Positions 1-9,469 of a DNA stretch of 64,000 nt are shown in pieces. A model generated the notes under the pieces. That model did no database searches. It saw only the letters and a list, made by a program, of their open reading frames with translations, and was not told where the DNA came from. The translations under genes and the position numbers were made by a program. Origin of the DNA: Desulfosporosinus sp. Sb-LF (GTDB lineage: Bacteria > Bacillota > Desulfitobacteriia > Desulfitobacteriales > Desulfitobacteriaceae); assembly GCF_004766055.1 (NCBI RefSeq), contig NZ_SPQR01000006.1:124001-188000 (forward strand). Reading direction: 5' to 3'. The first letter of the stretch is position 1; each line of letters begins with the position of its first letter.

Positions 1-141
1 ACCGAAATCCAGAAAGATAGTGAATGCATCATCCATAATTTGCAAGTTCGCCTCCACAGTAGCAAGCGGCAACATCAGGTATCAGAAGCTTATAGTGCTA
101 CGAGCACTACGGCCGTTAGCGAGATGAATTGGAAACGATAA
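1..141 (+). CDS. C-terminal fragment of an unidentified protein (possibly a flagellar FliT/FlgN-like chaperone)
   Basis: An open frame runs from base 1 to a TAA at 139-141 and encodes 46 residues, so the gene starts outside the window. The fragment is polar. Its first half (TEIQKDSECIIHNLQVRLHS) looks helical, like the tail of a FliT or FlgN export chaperone, and it ends in a Ser/Thr-rich stretch. The neighbouring flaG and glycosyltransferase genes fit a late flagellar locus, where such chaperones are common. The assignment is a guess from position and helix character. The fragment may not be coding at all. Confidence 0.35.
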   Translation, partial: TEIQKDSECIIHNLQVRLHSSKRQHQVSEAYSATSTTAVSEMNWKR

Positions 142-212
142 TTGGTAGACTATCCTCGACTTTCTATGTGAAGGTCGGGGATGTTTTTCTAGAAGAGAAG
201 AGTGGGGATTCC

Positions 213-1259
213 ATGAAAATAAGCCTATGCATGATAGTGAAGAATGAAGAAGATGTTCTTCAACAAAGTTTGAACAAGGTTGGTCGTTATGTCGATGAAA
301 TCATTGTTGTAGACACTGGTTCAACCGATCGTACCAAAGAAATAGCGCTGACATTTACTGAAAAGGTCTATGATTTTACATGGTGTGATGATTTTTCTGC
401 TGCCAGGAACTTTTCATTAGAGAAAGCGTCTTGCGATTGGGTGCTTGTTTTGGATGCTGATGAAGTCATAACTAATTTCAACGTTGGACATTTCTGGAAC
501 GTTATAAAGAGCGATAAGTCCGTTGTTGGACGAATTAGACTGATCGATATTGTATCCGATGCGACGGGAGAGAAACGCTGTACGGAGAGAATCAGTCGCT
601 TATTTAATCGAAGATTATTTCATTATGAAGGGATTATCCATGAACAGATTGTCAAAAAAGACGGAAACTCCTTTAATACTGTTCCGGTGGAGATTACGGT
701 AGAACATAGTGGTTACACCCAGGAAGTTATTCAACGCACAGATAAAATCGCCAGAAATATCACGTTGCTGGAACAGGCATTGGAGAAAAATCCCGAGGAT
801 GCTTATATGCTTTATCAATTAGCCAAAACATATTATATGGCTAAGAGTTACAAAGATGCTGTGTATTGCTTTAAACGAGCGTTAGCCTTGCCGCTAGATT
901 TTTCACTTGAATATGTGAAAAATCTGGTTGAAACGTACGGATATGCTTTAATTAATAGCGGAAGTTATGGAGAAGCAATGTGTCTCAAAAACTATGAGAA
1001 GTATTACGCTAGTTCAACGGATTATCAATTTTTGATGGCTCTTATCTCTATGAATAACGGGAGATTTTCTCAGGCAATCGAACAATTTATGCGGTGCATC
1101 GATAATAAAGAAGGAAAGGTAGAAGGAACTAATTCCTATTTGCCGAAGTTTAACATTGCCGTTATATATGAGTGTTTGGGATACCGGGCTGAAGCGGTTA
1201 GGTATTATGAGAAATGCGAAAACTATCCAGCAGCTCTTAAGCGTCTGAGGGAAATTTAG
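213..1259 (+). CDS. Family 2 glycosyltransferase with C-terminal TPR repeats
   Basis: The N-terminal half is a GT-A type family 2 glycosyltransferase. It starts MKISLCMIVKNEE, has DTGSTDRT about 35 residues in, and the metal/nucleotide-binding LDADE about 80 residues in. The C-terminal half holds TPR-like helices (EKNPEDAYMLYQLAKTYY and following). The family transfers a sugar from a nucleotide sugar. Bacterial members of this architecture often act on cell-surface or flagellar targets. I chose the ATG at 213, not the in-frame ATG at 129, because homologues begin MKISLCMIVKNEE and AGTGGGGA lies just upstream. Its place next to flaG suggests flagellin glycosylation, which is an inference. Confidence 0.8.
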   Translation: MKISLCMIVKNEEDVLQQSLNKVGRYVDEIIVVDTGSTDRTKEIALTFTEKVYDFTWCDDFSAARNFSLEKASCDWVLVLDADEVITNFNVGHFWNVIKSDKSVVGRIRLIDIVSDATGEKRCTERISRLFNRRLFHYEGIIHEQIVKKDGNSFNTVPVEITVEHSGYTQEVIQRTDKIARNITLLEQALEKNPEDAYMLYQLAKTYYMAKSYKDAVYCFKRALALPLDFSLEYVKNLVETYGYALINSGSYGEAMCLKNYEKYYASSTDYQFLMALISMNNGRFSQAIEQFMRCIDNKEGKVEGTNSYLPKFNIAVIYECLGYRAEAVRYYEKCENYPAALKRLREI

Positions 1260-1293
1260 TACTCGTTGGGAAGAACTATCGTTGATGAATCTT

Positions 1294-1321
1294 TAAAGTT
1301 ATGAAGCTCAATCTTCGATAT
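1294..1321 (+). promoter_or_regulatory. Candidate sigma28 (FliA) promoter upstream of flaG
   Basis: TAAA at 1294-1297 is followed after 16 bases by TTCGATAT at 1314-1321. The Bacillus sigma-D/sigma28 consensus is TAAA-N15/16-GCCGATAT, so the -10 element matches at 6 of 8 positions and the spacing is right. flaG is a late flagellar gene, a known class of sigma28 target. The match is by eye only. Confidence 0.55.
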
Positions 1322-1403
1322 ATAAAGTGTAATCATTCTCCTATTAGATACCACTGAATTTAATCTTATCAATTATTAGGCATGAGGTTAGGAGGAATCT
1401 TCG

Positions 1404-1772
1404 ATGGTCAATCCCATTCAACCGAATACTCAGTCCACCACGATCCCAGTGGATGCCTTTCCAGGTCAAAAGCTGGAAAGGTCCCAAGATACACCGCGTC
1501 AGGTTGTCGATCGTAAGCAGGAAATTCCCTCGGCCCGTGAAGAAATTCCACGTGAAGAAGTAGAAAAAGCTACGGAAAAGCTCAATCGACTTATGGGAAT
1601 TATCGATAAACGTTACGAATTCAGTATTCATGAAAGTTCTCACCGGCTTACGGTTAGGATCGTGGATCAACAAAGCGGGGAAGTACTGGATGAAATTCCA
1701 TCGAAACGTGCTTTGGAGATTTTTGATTCTTTTAGCCAGATGGCAGGTTTATTGTTCGATAAACATATCTGA
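1404..1772 (+). CDS. flaG: Flagellar protein FlaG
   Basis: A 122-residue protein with the FlaG domain in its C-terminal half: EVEKATEKLNRLMGIIDKRYEFSIHES, then VRIVDQQSGEVLDEIPSKRALEIFDSF. The first 50 residues are low in order and rich in Pro, Gln and Thr, as is usual in FlaG. FlaG affects filament length and stability in several bacteria, but its biochemical role is poorly known. An AGGAGG site sits just upstream of the ATG. A strong intrinsic terminator follows at 1821, so flaG is the last gene of its transcript. Confidence 0.9.
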   Translation: MVNPIQPNTQSTTIPVDAFPGQKLERSQDTPRQVVDRKQEIPSAREEIPREEVEKATEKLNRLMGIIDKRYEFSIHESSHRLTVRIVDQQSGEVLDEIPSKRALEIFDSFSQMAGLLFDKHI

Positions 1773-1820
1773 AAGAGTGAAGTGCTTTTAAAATGACGTT
1801 AAGAATTCAATATAGTTTGA

Positions 1821-1863
1821 AAAAACAACAGGATACTTTGTGTACTCTGTTGTTTTTTATTTT
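1821..1863 (+). terminator. Intrinsic terminator after flaG
   Basis: A perfect 11-bp inverted repeat, AAAAACAACAG (1821-1831) and CTGTTGTTTTT (1847-1857), has a 15-base loop and is followed by TTATTTTT. It separates flaG from the cheA operon. Confidence 0.85.
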
Positions 1864-2132
1864 TGCCCGAAAGTCCTATCAAATTTTGTCGAATAACTAT
1901 ATACGCATTTACAACTTGATGCTAATATTAGGGAATAAGCTGAGAAGATTGTATATTCGTTTTCTTTGGAGGAATTTCACAAAAAATGGCGAATAACAAG
2001 ACTGGAGCAATATGTCTATTCTTGGAATAAGCTGTACATAGGTTGTTCGATAATTCAAATACGTACCCTTAAGTGGTGAATTACAAAGTTGTATCATATA
2101 GTTTCTTAAGAAAAAGATTGGGGTGGCAAAGC
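1864..2132 (+). promoter_or_regulatory. cheA upstream region with a weak sigma28-like promoter
   Basis: No convincing gene lies between the flaG terminator and cheA. A possible sigma28-type site is TAAG at 2028-2031, 14 bases, then TTCGATAA at 2046-2053. Its spacing is one base shorter than ideal. Short open frames here lack ribosome-binding sites and show no domain character. The region is the natural leader of the large chemotaxis/flagellar operon. Confidence 0.35.
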
Positions 2133-4304
2133 ATGAGCCAGGATGACGGTAAAAATCAGGGAGTAGATCTGGGGGAGTTCTTAGAGTTTTATTTGTTGGA
2201 TTCCCAGGAACAGATTGAAAAACTCGGGGCGGGGCTCTTGCAACTGGAGAAAGAGGGAGGAAATATCGGGCTTATTAACGATCTTTTCCGCTCGGCTCAC
2301 AGTTTGAAGGGGGCCTCGGGCACAATGGGGTTCACTCCTATAGTTGCGTTGACCCATGCGGCTGAGGATTTATTGGATCGTTTGCGGCAAGGTAAAATGG
2401 AAGTTTCTCTAGAAATGATTGATATTTTATTAGCAGTGACCGACAGGGTGAAAGTGATGCTGGCTCAAGTGGAGCAGCGTCTGGAGATTTCTGTTGAGTA
2501 TGAAGATGTAGTTTCCTCCATGAAGGGGTTATTAAATGGAGAGAAACCTGCTGAATCCGTGAGTCCACAGCTTGTAAAGGGAAACGAAGATGTGGTAGAT
2601 GATTTTGTCCCGCTAGACTTTGTCTTATCTCAGTCAGAACGTGAAAAAGTAAACAATGCTTACATTATGGGGTATGGAATCTATCAAGTGGATGTGAGAC
2701 TGGCGCCTAATACGATTATGAAAGCCGTTCGTGCAGTGATGGCGACCCAGCGGCTTGAGGGTATGGGCACGGTGATTAAGCTTTATCCGAGTGTTGAAGA
2801 TCTGGAAGTCGGGAATGCCGAGGGCTTCTCCTTACTTGTACTATGTAATGAGTCCATTGAAGAAATGCACAGGGAATTATTAGAAATATCTGAGTTGGTA
2901 GATGTTGCTATTCACCCTTACCCAGAGGGCGAAGGGCTGGTTGAAGAGGTAGCTGCGGGTGCGACTGTGGTTATTGATGAACCCATTTTAGATCAGGAAA
3001 TATCCCCTAGCTTCCAATCCTTTTCCGATAAAATAGCTGAGGTTCAACCTAAAGCGATAAGCACAACGTCTACGGCACCGGCTATCGAAGTCGTTAGCGG
3101 GGAAGGTAACACGCAAGTACATACGATTCGGGTCGATACGGCCCGGATGGATAATCTTATCAATCTCGTCGGGGAAATGGTCATTACCCGAACCCGCTTG
3201 GTACAAATCGGACTGGATCTAAAGGCCCAGTACACTACGGATAATATGGTCAATAATTTAAACGAGGCCAATGTTTACTTGGGTCGCTTAATGAATGATC
3301 TTCAAGAGAGTGTCATGCGTCTGCGAATGGTGGCGATTGGAACTGTTTTTAGTCGATTCCCCCGTTTGGTCCGCGATCTCGCTAAGAAAACTGGGAAAGA
3401 GATAGAACTTGTCTTAAAAGGTGAAGACACTGAACTAGATAAAACGGTCGTCGAAGTTATCGGGGATCCCTTAATGCATCTCATACGGAATTCAGTGGAT
3501 CACGGGGTGGAGTCTCCGGAAGAGCGTCGCGCGGCGGGTAAACCGGATCGTGGTACGATTACGCTGGACGCCTATCATGAAGGAAATCATATTGCGATTC
3601 TCATTTCAGATGACGGGGCAGGGTTGGACCTTGATAAAATCCGGAAAATTGCAGTTTCCAAGGGCCTAGTCGGTGATAAAGAGGAACTCTCTGAACGCGA
3701 TATTGCTAACCTTATTTTCTTGCCAGGTTTTAGCACGGCAGATAAGGTGACTGATATCTCGGGTCGGGGTGTTGGAATGGATGTTGTGAAAAAGGCCTTG
3801 AATAATCTTGGGGGCATGGTGGATATCACGACCAATAAGGGTAAAGGTACAACCTTTACTATCCGGTTGCCTCTAACTTTAGCGATCATTCAAGCTCTGC
3901 TCGTGGAGGTTGGGAAAGAAATTTATGCAGTTCCACTCTCTTCGGTGTTGGAGACCCTTCTCGTCAATCGAACGGATATTAAAACGGTCGGCGGTTTGCC
4001 GATGGTTCAACTACGCGGGAATACGTTACCCCTGATTTCGTTACAAGAAAAATTTGGTCTTGCAGCTCCAGAAACGGCCAGTAGTGAGGTCTTTGTCGTG
4101 GTCGTGGGCTTTGGAGATAAAGCCCTGGGGCTTATTGTGGATGAACTGCGTGGACAACAAGAAGTTGTCATTAAGTCGTTGGGCGATTTTCTGAATAATC
4201 TCCCTGGTATTGCTGGTGCTACGATTCTCGGAGACGGCAAAGTCACGTTGATTCTTGACATAGGATCATTGATTCAAGACGTGTTGGTTATGCGCAAAGG
4301 CTAG
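2133..4304 (+). CDS. cheA: Chemotaxis histidine kinase CheA
   Basis: CheA autophosphorylates on a histidine under chemoreceptor control and passes the phosphate to CheY and CheB. The domains in order are: HPt with RSAHSLKGASG (His56 of the chosen start), a P2-like CheY/CheB-binding region, the dimerisation helices (NLVGEMVITRTRL), the HATPase with N box LIRNSVDHGVE and G boxes ISDDGAGLDL and ISGRGVGMDVV, and a C-terminal CheW-like domain. I prefer the ATG at 2133 (MSQDDGK), which has GGGGTGG upstream, over the longer GTG frame from 2073. It is the first gene of the cluster and is followed by cheW and cheB. Confidence 0.95.
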   Translation: MSQDDGKNQGVDLGEFLEFYLLDSQEQIEKLGAGLLQLEKEGGNIGLINDLFRSAHSLKGASGTMGFTPIVALTHAAEDLLDRLRQGKMEVSLEMIDILLAVTDRVKVMLAQVEQRLEISVEYEDVVSSMKGLLNGEKPAESVSPQLVKGNEDVVDDFVPLDFVLSQSEREKVNNAYIMGYGIYQVDVRLAPNTIMKAVRAVMATQRLEGMGTVIKLYPSVEDLEVGNAEGFSLLVLCNESIEEMHRELLEISELVDVAIHPYPEGEGLVEEVAAGATVVIDEPILDQEISPSFQSFSDKIAEVQPKAISTTSTAPAIEVVSGEGNTQVHTIRVDTARMDNLINLVGEMVITRTRLVQIGLDLKAQYTTDNMVNNLNEANVYLGRLMNDLQESVMRLRMVAIGTVFSRFPRLVRDLAKKTGKEIELVLKGEDTELDKTVVEVIGDPLMHLIRNSVDHGVESPEERRAAGKPDRGTITLDAYHEGNHIAILISDDGAGLDLDKIRKIAVSKGLVGDKEELSERDIANLIFLPGFSTADKVTDISGRGVGMDVVKKALNNLGGMVDITTNKGKGTTFTIRLPLTLAIIQALLVEVGKEIYAVPLSSVLETLLVNRTDIKTVGGLPMVQLRGNTLPLISLQEKFGLAAPETASSEVFVVVVGFGDKALGLIVDELRGQQEVVIKSLGDFLNNLPGIAGATILGDGKVTLILDIGSLIQDVLVMRKG

Positions 4305-4337
4305 ATAGAGAGTATCTATTATGAGGAGGATTTAACT

Positions 4338-4784
4338 ATGGCGGAAGAACAATTAGTTACCTTTAGCTTAGGGTCTGAAGAATTTGGCGTCGATATTATG
4401 CGTGTTCAAGAGATTATTCGCATCCCACCCATTACTCGTGTGCCAAAAGCCCCGAGCTATGTCGAGGGTGTTATTAACTTGCGTGGGAACGTGATTCCTG
4501 TCATCAGTTTGCGTAGCCGTTTTAGTATGCCTCGAGTCGATGAAACTGATCTCAGCAGAATCATTGTTTTGCAAGTTCAGAATAAAGTCTTTGGTATTAG
4601 GGTGGATGCGGTAACCGAAGTCTTACGCTTACAGAGCGAAGCCATTGAACCCCCGCCACCGATTGCCTTAGGTATGGACTCTCAGTTTATACGCGGAGTG
4701 GGAAAAATCGGCGAGCGTCTCCTTATCCTATTAGAACTTGACCAGATAATGGGCGGAGAGATGAGCCATGAGTTCAGCGCTTAA
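4338..4784 (+). CDS. cheW: Chemotaxis coupling protein CheW (first copy)
   Basis: A 148-residue single CheW domain with ELVTF-like start (EEQLVTFSLGSEEFGVDIMRVQEI) and the receptor/kinase-binding RGVINLRGNVIPVI-type core (YVEGVINLRGNVIPVISLRSRF). It links chemoreceptors to CheA in the membrane-associated signalling array. GAGGAGG precedes the ATG. Its last 17 bases overlap cheB. A second, divergent cheW lies near 31.5 kb. Confidence 0.95.
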   Translation: MAEEQLVTFSLGSEEFGVDIMRVQEIIRIPPITRVPKAPSYVEGVINLRGNVIPVISLRSRFSMPRVDETDLSRIIVLQVQNKVFGIRVDAVTEVLRLQSEAIEPPPPIALGMDSQFIRGVGKIGERLLILLELDQIMGGEMSHEFSA

Positions 4785-5934
4785 GCCGCCGATCGGGGTT
4801 CTAATCGTGGATGATTCTCCCTTTATGCGTTTGACCTTACAGAAAATCCTTAGTCAGGATCCGAGTATTAAGGTTTTGGATACGGCTCGGGATGGACGTG
4901 AAGGGATTCTCAAACTCCAGTCCCTTCGCCCTCAAGTCGTGACGATGGACGTGGAAATGCCGGTTATGAACGGACTTCAAGCTTTGGAAGAAATCATGCG
5001 TTGGCAGCCTACCCCGGTGATCATCTTGAGCTCGGTGACGACTGAAGGTGCGCAAGCAACGCTAAAAGCTCTTGATCTAGGGGCCTTTGATGTTGTGGCG
5101 AAACCGTCAGGCAACCCAGGAGCGGATTTACAGGCGCTTTCTCGCGATTTAGTGGATAAGGTGAAAGCTGCTGCGGGTGTTAATCCTGCGCGACTTGGGC
5201 GTAAGGGATTAACCTCAATGGTTGCTTCCTCGACATCGGGTGCTATGGGAACAACGGGCGTTGGAGGGACGACCAAGATCGCTGCGCCAACGTCCATTGG
5301 CCAGAGCCCTCGCCTTCCTGGCACAGGAAGGATGGGCTTGTTGCCCAAGCATGCGGTCGAGATAGTGGCTATCGGAACTTCCACGGGTGGGCCGTCTGCT
5401 TTACAAGCAGTTTTACCCGCTCTCCCGGCCAATTTTCCTGTTCCAGTGCTCGTTGCACAGCACATGCCTCCGGGGTTTACTGGGCCGCTTGCCCAGCGAT
5501 TAAATGGGCTCTGTCCGTTAAATGTTCGAGAAGGTATCCATGGAGAAGTATTGAAAGCTGGAACTGTATATGTTGCTCCAGCAGGAAAACAGCTACAGGT
5601 TCAGCGCAAGCCGGGGCAGTTGATCCTTCACATTGGAGACGAAGCACCCATCCCCACGCTTTACCATCCTTCTGTGGACGTCATGTTTCTTTCCTTAGCA
5701 AAGGTCGTTGGTAAAGGAACCCTTGGAGTGGTGATGACCGGAATGGGAAGTGACGGTACGAAGGGTATGAAGGAAGTTAAGGCTTCAGATGGGTTTGCGA
5801 TAGCCGAGTCGGAAGAGACCTGCGTGGTCTATGGAATGCCAAGATCCCTGGTGGATGCTGGTCTCGCTGACCGGGTCGTACCGCTGGGGGAGATTGGGCG
5901 AACCATTGTAGAGTGTGTCATGAGGAGGGGATAG
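4768..5934 (+). CDS. cheB: Chemotaxis protein-glutamate methylesterase/deamidase CheB
   Basis: An N-terminal receiver domain (LIVDDSPFMR, phospho-acceptor Asp61 in VTMDVEMPVMNG) is joined by a linker of about 60 residues, rich in Gly, Ala, Ser and Thr, to the methylesterase domain. The catalytic triad is visible: Ser205 in IGTSTGGPS, His232 in AQHMPPGFT and Asp329 in GMGSDGTKGM. CheB removes methyl groups from chemoreceptors for adaptation and is activated by CheA. The gene overlaps cheW by 17 bases. No cheR is in the window, so the opposing methyltransferase must be elsewhere. Confidence 0.95.
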   Translation: MSSALKPPIGVLIVDDSPFMRLTLQKILSQDPSIKVLDTARDGREGILKLQSLRPQVVTMDVEMPVMNGLQALEEIMRWQPTPVIILSSVTTEGAQATLKALDLGAFDVVAKPSGNPGADLQALSRDLVDKVKAAAGVNPARLGRKGLTSMVASSTSGAMGTTGVGGTTKIAAPTSIGQSPRLPGTGRMGLLPKHAVEIVAIGTSTGGPSALQAVLPALPANFPVPVLVAQHMPPGFTGPLAQRLNGLCPLNVREGIHGEVLKAGTVYVAPAGKQLQVQRKPGQLILHIGDEAPIPTLYHPSVDVMFLSLAKVVGKGTLGVVMTGMGSDGTKGMKEVKASDGFAIAESEETCVVYGMPRSLVDAGLADRVVPLGEIGRTIVECVMRRG

Positions 5935-5938
5935 ACCT

Positions 5939-6427
5939 ATGAGTCTTTTTGGAGCCATCGATATCAGTGCCTCGGGTTTAACTGCCCAACGTCTGCGTTT
6001 GGACCTTATTTCCAATAATATCGCCAATATTAATACAACCCGCACGGGCGAACTTACCCCTGGGGGAAACCCCATACCTTACAGCAGGCAAGCCGCAGTG
6101 TTCGTCCCACGCCCCTCGGAAACACCGTTTGCCAATGTCTTAGGAGAAACTTTAGGGGACCGAAACGTTGGAAATGGGGTACAAGTTTCAAGCATTGAGC
6201 GCGACGTTCAAGCGCCATTTCGCTTAGAATATAACCCGGATTCCCCTGATGCAGCTAAAGTGGCCGAGCCTGGTTTACCAGTGGGATATGTCCGTCAACC
6301 GAATGTCAATATTGTGACTGAAATGGTAGATATGATTTCCGCATCGCGGGCGTACGAGGCGAATGTGACAGCTCTCAATGCCAGTAAGTCGATGGCGGCT
6401 AAAGCGTTAGAGATTGGAAAGGGGTAA
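5939..6427 (+). CDS. flgC: Flagellar basal-body rod protein FlgC
   Basis: A 162-residue rod protein with the conserved N-terminal flagellar motif DLISNNIANINTTRT and a C-terminal helix (VDMISASRAYEANVTALNASKSM) typical of axial proteins. FlgC forms part of the proximal rod and is exported by the flagellar type III system. The ribosome-binding site (GAGGAGGGG) overlaps the end of cheB. fliE follows 7 bases later. In most Firmicutes flgB precedes flgC, but here flgB is found at 30.2 kb. Confidence 0.93.
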   Translation: MSLFGAIDISASGLTAQRLRLDLISNNIANINTTRTGELTPGGNPIPYSRQAAVFVPRPSETPFANVLGETLGDRNVGNGVQVSSIERDVQAPFRLEYNPDSPDAAKVAEPGLPVGYVRQPNVNIVTEMVDMISASRAYEANVTALNASKSMAAKALEIGKG

Positions 6428-6434
6428 ACATTAA

Positions 6435-6770
6435 ATGAGTATTCCGCCAATAGCACCGATCATGCCCCTTGGCGTTTTAAGTCCAATCAGTTCAGCATCT
6501 TTGGAGACTCAGCAAAGTGTTGGCTCTGGAGATGGGGCACAAAAGGCGGGCACGGATTTTTCCAAGTTTTTAAACGATGCTCTCCATCAAGTTGATGCCT
6601 TGCAATCGAAGGCGGATGTAGCCAGCTTAGAATTGGCAACGGGTCAGGTGCAAGATATGTCATCGGTCATGGTTGCCCTAGAGAAAGCAAGTTTGTCCAT
6701 GTCTTTGACGGTTTCGGTGCGAGATAAAGTGTTAGATGCTTATAATCAAATCATGCGTATGCAGATGTAA
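6435..6770 (+). CDS. fliE: Flagellar hook-basal body protein FliE
   Basis: A 111-residue protein with the FliE C-terminal signature (DFSKFLNDALHQVDALQSKAD, then QDMSSVMVALEKASLSMSLTVSVRDKVLDAYNQIMRMQM). FliE joins the MS ring to the proximal rod. The start is the ATG at 6435, only 7 bases after flgC. The upstream AAAGGGG is a modest ribosome-binding site, and translation is probably coupled to flgC. Confidence 0.93.
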   Translation: MSIPPIAPIMPLGVLSPISSASLETQQSVGSGDGAQKAGTDFSKFLNDALHQVDALQSKADVASLELATGQVQDMSSVMVALEKASLSMSLTVSVRDKVLDAYNQIMRMQM

Positions 6771-6868
6771 GAAGTGAGGGTGTTATAAGTAAATACGTTT
6801 GGAGTTGCATTTTTTGGTGGGTAAACAATGGATAAATATCCTAGATTTGAAGAAAGGAGGAGCGAAGA

Positions 6869-8464
6869 ATGGATTTTTCTTGGGCTGGAATTCGGCAATC
6901 ATTGAAGTCATTTTGGGATAAACTTTCGAGCCCACAGAAAATAATAACGGTGCTTGCTCCTCTTTTGGTTGCTGCCGCACTGATCACCTTGATCACTTGG
7001 GCGGGACGACCGCAATATGTGGCAATCTTTACGAAACTGAGTGACACAGAGGCAGGGGCAATCACCACGAAGCTGAAAGATTTAAAAGCAGATTATAAGT
7101 TGGCGGATAATGGGTCAACCATTATGGTTACTCAACAGACAGCCGCTGATATTCGCTTACAGCTTGCTAGTGCGGGGCTTCCTCAACAAAGTAAATTTAG
7201 CTTTGACAGCCTTAATACAATGCATCTAGGCGAAACGGATGCGGACCGGAAACTACGTTATGTTCTCGGGTTACAGAATGAACTAGAGAATACCTTGAAA
7301 ACGTTGAATGGTGTGCAAGATGCGCGTGTGCATATTGTGATGCCCGAACCGTCATTATTCGTAGATAGTCAAAAAACGGCAACGGCGGCGGTGACATTGA
7401 AACTCGTTCCTGGGACGAAACTCGGTGAGGACCAGGTACGTGCGATTGCTAATCTTTTGGCAGGTTCTGTAGAAGGACTGCAACCGGAGAATGTGACGAT
7501 TGTGGATACTGGAGGAAATGTACTTTCGGATGTCTTAGGAAAAAGCAAAGATCCTAAACGTCTTACGGGAACGGATTATCAACTTCAACTAACGGTTGAA
7601 GAAGACACTCGAAAATCGGTTCAAAGTATGTTAGATAAGGTGCTGGGTTCGGGTAAGACTGTCGTTCGTATTAATGCTGTACTAGATTTTGATCAAATCA
7701 AACGGACCAAGCAAACGAATGGACCAGGCGCTGTGGTGAGTGAGCAATATACGAATGAAACCGCTACGAACGGCTCTTCAGCAGTGGGGGGGACGCCAGG
7801 AGTGACTGCAAATGGAGCTCCGACATATCCCACTGGGACCCAAGGATCGAATTCATCTAGCAAGGTCAATAGTACTAAGAACTATCAGGTAGATACAACA
7901 CAGGAAGAACAAGTCGTAAGCCCGGGTGCTATAAAACATCTTTCTGTGTCAGTTATGGCGGATTCGGATATTATTTCTCAGACTCAACTGGATCAGATTA
8001 AAACGATTGTGGCTTCTGCGGCTGGCGTGGACCAAACCCGTGGAGATCAAATTCAAGTAGCAGCTCTGCCCTTTAATAAAACAGATTTGCAGCAGGAAAA
8101 ACTTGCGATGGATAATGCACAGAAACGGCAGCAAATGCTTAATTATGCCGAACTAGGAGCGGCTGTTTTGTTCGGCATAATGTTTTTCTTAGCGTTTTTA
8201 CGATCCCGTTCGAAGAAAGCACGTGCTGGAAAATTGCTCGAACTGAATGGTTCACAGCCGGTAACACTCGCAGCGGCCGAACTTCTCATGGCCGAACAAC
8301 AGTCGGCAGAAGAAGAGGCGAAGCTTAAATTTGCTCAGAAAAACACTAAGACTGCTGATGAGCTTGAAAAGCAAAAGACGAAAGAGTCAGTCGAACTGTA
8401 TTCGCGCAATAATCCGGATGAAGTTGCCCGTCTTATGAGAACCTGGCTATCGGAGGAGAGTTAG
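6869..8464 (+). CDS. fliF: Flagellar MS-ring protein FliF
   Basis: A 531-residue membrane protein with a transmembrane helix near residues 28-48 and a second near residues 430-450 (LGAAVLFGIMFFLAFL). Between them lie the ring-building motifs of the YscJ/FliF family (TKLSDTEAGAITTKLKDL; VQDARVHIVMPEPSLF). FliF forms the MS ring in the cytoplasmic membrane that carries FliG and houses the export gate. AAAGGAGGAG lies upstream of the ATG. The fliG start codon follows the stop directly. Confidence 0.95.
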   Translation: MDFSWAGIRQSLKSFWDKLSSPQKIITVLAPLLVAAALITLITWAGRPQYVAIFTKLSDTEAGAITTKLKDLKADYKLADNGSTIMVTQQTAADIRLQLASAGLPQQSKFSFDSLNTMHLGETDADRKLRYVLGLQNELENTLKTLNGVQDARVHIVMPEPSLFVDSQKTATAAVTLKLVPGTKLGEDQVRAIANLLAGSVEGLQPENVTIVDTGGNVLSDVLGKSKDPKRLTGTDYQLQLTVEEDTRKSVQSMLDKVLGSGKTVVRINAVLDFDQIKRTKQTNGPGAVVSEQYTNETATNGSSAVGGTPGVTANGAPTYPTGTQGSNSSSKVNSTKNYQVDTTQEEQVVSPGAIKHLSVSVMADSDIISQTQLDQIKTIVASAAGVDQTRGDQIQVAALPFNKTDLQQEKLAMDNAQKRQQMLNYAELGAAVLFGIMFFLAFLRSRSKKARAGKLLELNGSQPVTLAAAELLMAEQQSAEEEAKLKFAQKNTKTADELEKQKTKESVELYSRNNPDEVARLMRTWLSEES

Positions 8465-9469
8465 ATGGCGCAAGCTTTAACGGGAATTCAAAAAGCCGCG
8501 ATTCTAATGGTCGCCTTGGGCGCAGAGAATTCAGCTCAAGTGGTTAAACACCTCGGTGAGGGTGAGATAGAACAGTTAACCTTAGAAATGGCGAATGTTG
8601 GTAGGATATCGCCGGAACAGCGGGATGCTGTTGTGGAAGAATTTCATCAAATGTGCATTGCTAATGCTTATATTTCTCAAGGGGGCATCGAGTACGCGCG
8701 TGAGGTGTTGGAACGGGCCCTCGGGGAAACACGGGCGTTTGAGATTATCAGCCGCTTGTCGACCTCTTTGAAGATGCGGCCTTTCGACCTCGTGCGTCGG
8801 ACGGATCCCAAACAACTTTTTTCCTTTATTCAAGGAGAACATCCTCAAACGATAGCGCTGATCATGACACATCTTCCAGCAGAAAAAGCAGCGACCTTGC
8901 TCTCTAGTCTTGCACTAGACCGACAGGCTGATGTGGCGAAACGTGTTGCGACAATGGGCCGAACAAGTCCGGAAGTGCTCAAAGAGATCGAGAAGGTCTT
9001 GGAACGCAAGATTTCTAGTCTCGCTCCGACGGATTATACGACCTCAGGTGGGATTCAAAGTATCGTAGATGTTCTTAACCGTGCAGATCCCGGAACCGTC
9101 AAAGTGGTCATGGATGCCTTAGAAGTCGATGATCCTGTCTTGGCTGAACAGATCAAGAGGCAGATGTTTGTCTTTGAAGACATTATTATTCTGGACGACC
9201 GCGGTATACAATTGGTCCTGCGCGAAGTAGAAACCAAGGATTTGGGGCTAGCTCTGAAAGGGTCCAACCCCGAAGTGGCGCAAAGGATCCAAGGAAATAT
9301 GTCCTCGCGTGCAGCTCAGATGCTCAAAGACGATATGGAATTTATGGGTCCAGTGCGGTTGCGTGATGTCGAAGAGGCTCAGCAACGCATTGTGAAGGTG
9401 ATTCGTAAGCTTGAGGAAAGTGGTGCGATTGTGATCTCAAGGGGGGGAAGTGATGAGATTGTCTATTAG
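8465..9469 (+). CDS. fliG: Flagellar motor switch protein FliG
   Basis: A 334-residue FliG with its N-terminal FliF-binding part (LTGIQKAAILMVALGAENSAQVVKHL), middle domain (EHPQTIALIMTHLPAEKAATLLSSL, containing the EHPQ-type motif) and C-terminal torque helix with charged residues (DRGIQLVLREVETKDLGLALKG). It converts stator movement into rotor torque and is part of the C ring. The ATG follows the fliF stop with no gap. The end overlaps fliH. Confidence 0.96.
   Translation: MAQALTGIQKAAILMVALGAENSAQVVKHLGEGEIEQLTLEMANVGRISPEQRDAVVEEFHQMCIANAYISQGGIEYAREVLERALGETRAFEIISRLSTSLKMRPFDLVRRTDPKQLFSFIQGEHPQTIALIMTHLPAEKAATLLSSLALDRQADVAKRVATMGRTSPEVLKEIEKVLERKISSLAPTDYTTSGGIQSIVDVLNRADPGTVKVVMDALEVDDPVLAEQIKRQMFVFEDIIILDDRGIQLVLREVETKDLGLALKGSNPEVAQRIQGNMSSRAAQMLKDDMEFMGPVRLRDVEEAQQRIVKVIRKLEESGAIVISRGGSDEIVY

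Noticed and set aside
1793-1996. 67-residue + strand frame after flaG
   Set aside because: It runs through the terminator hairpin, lacks a ribosome-binding site and has biased AT-rich composition.
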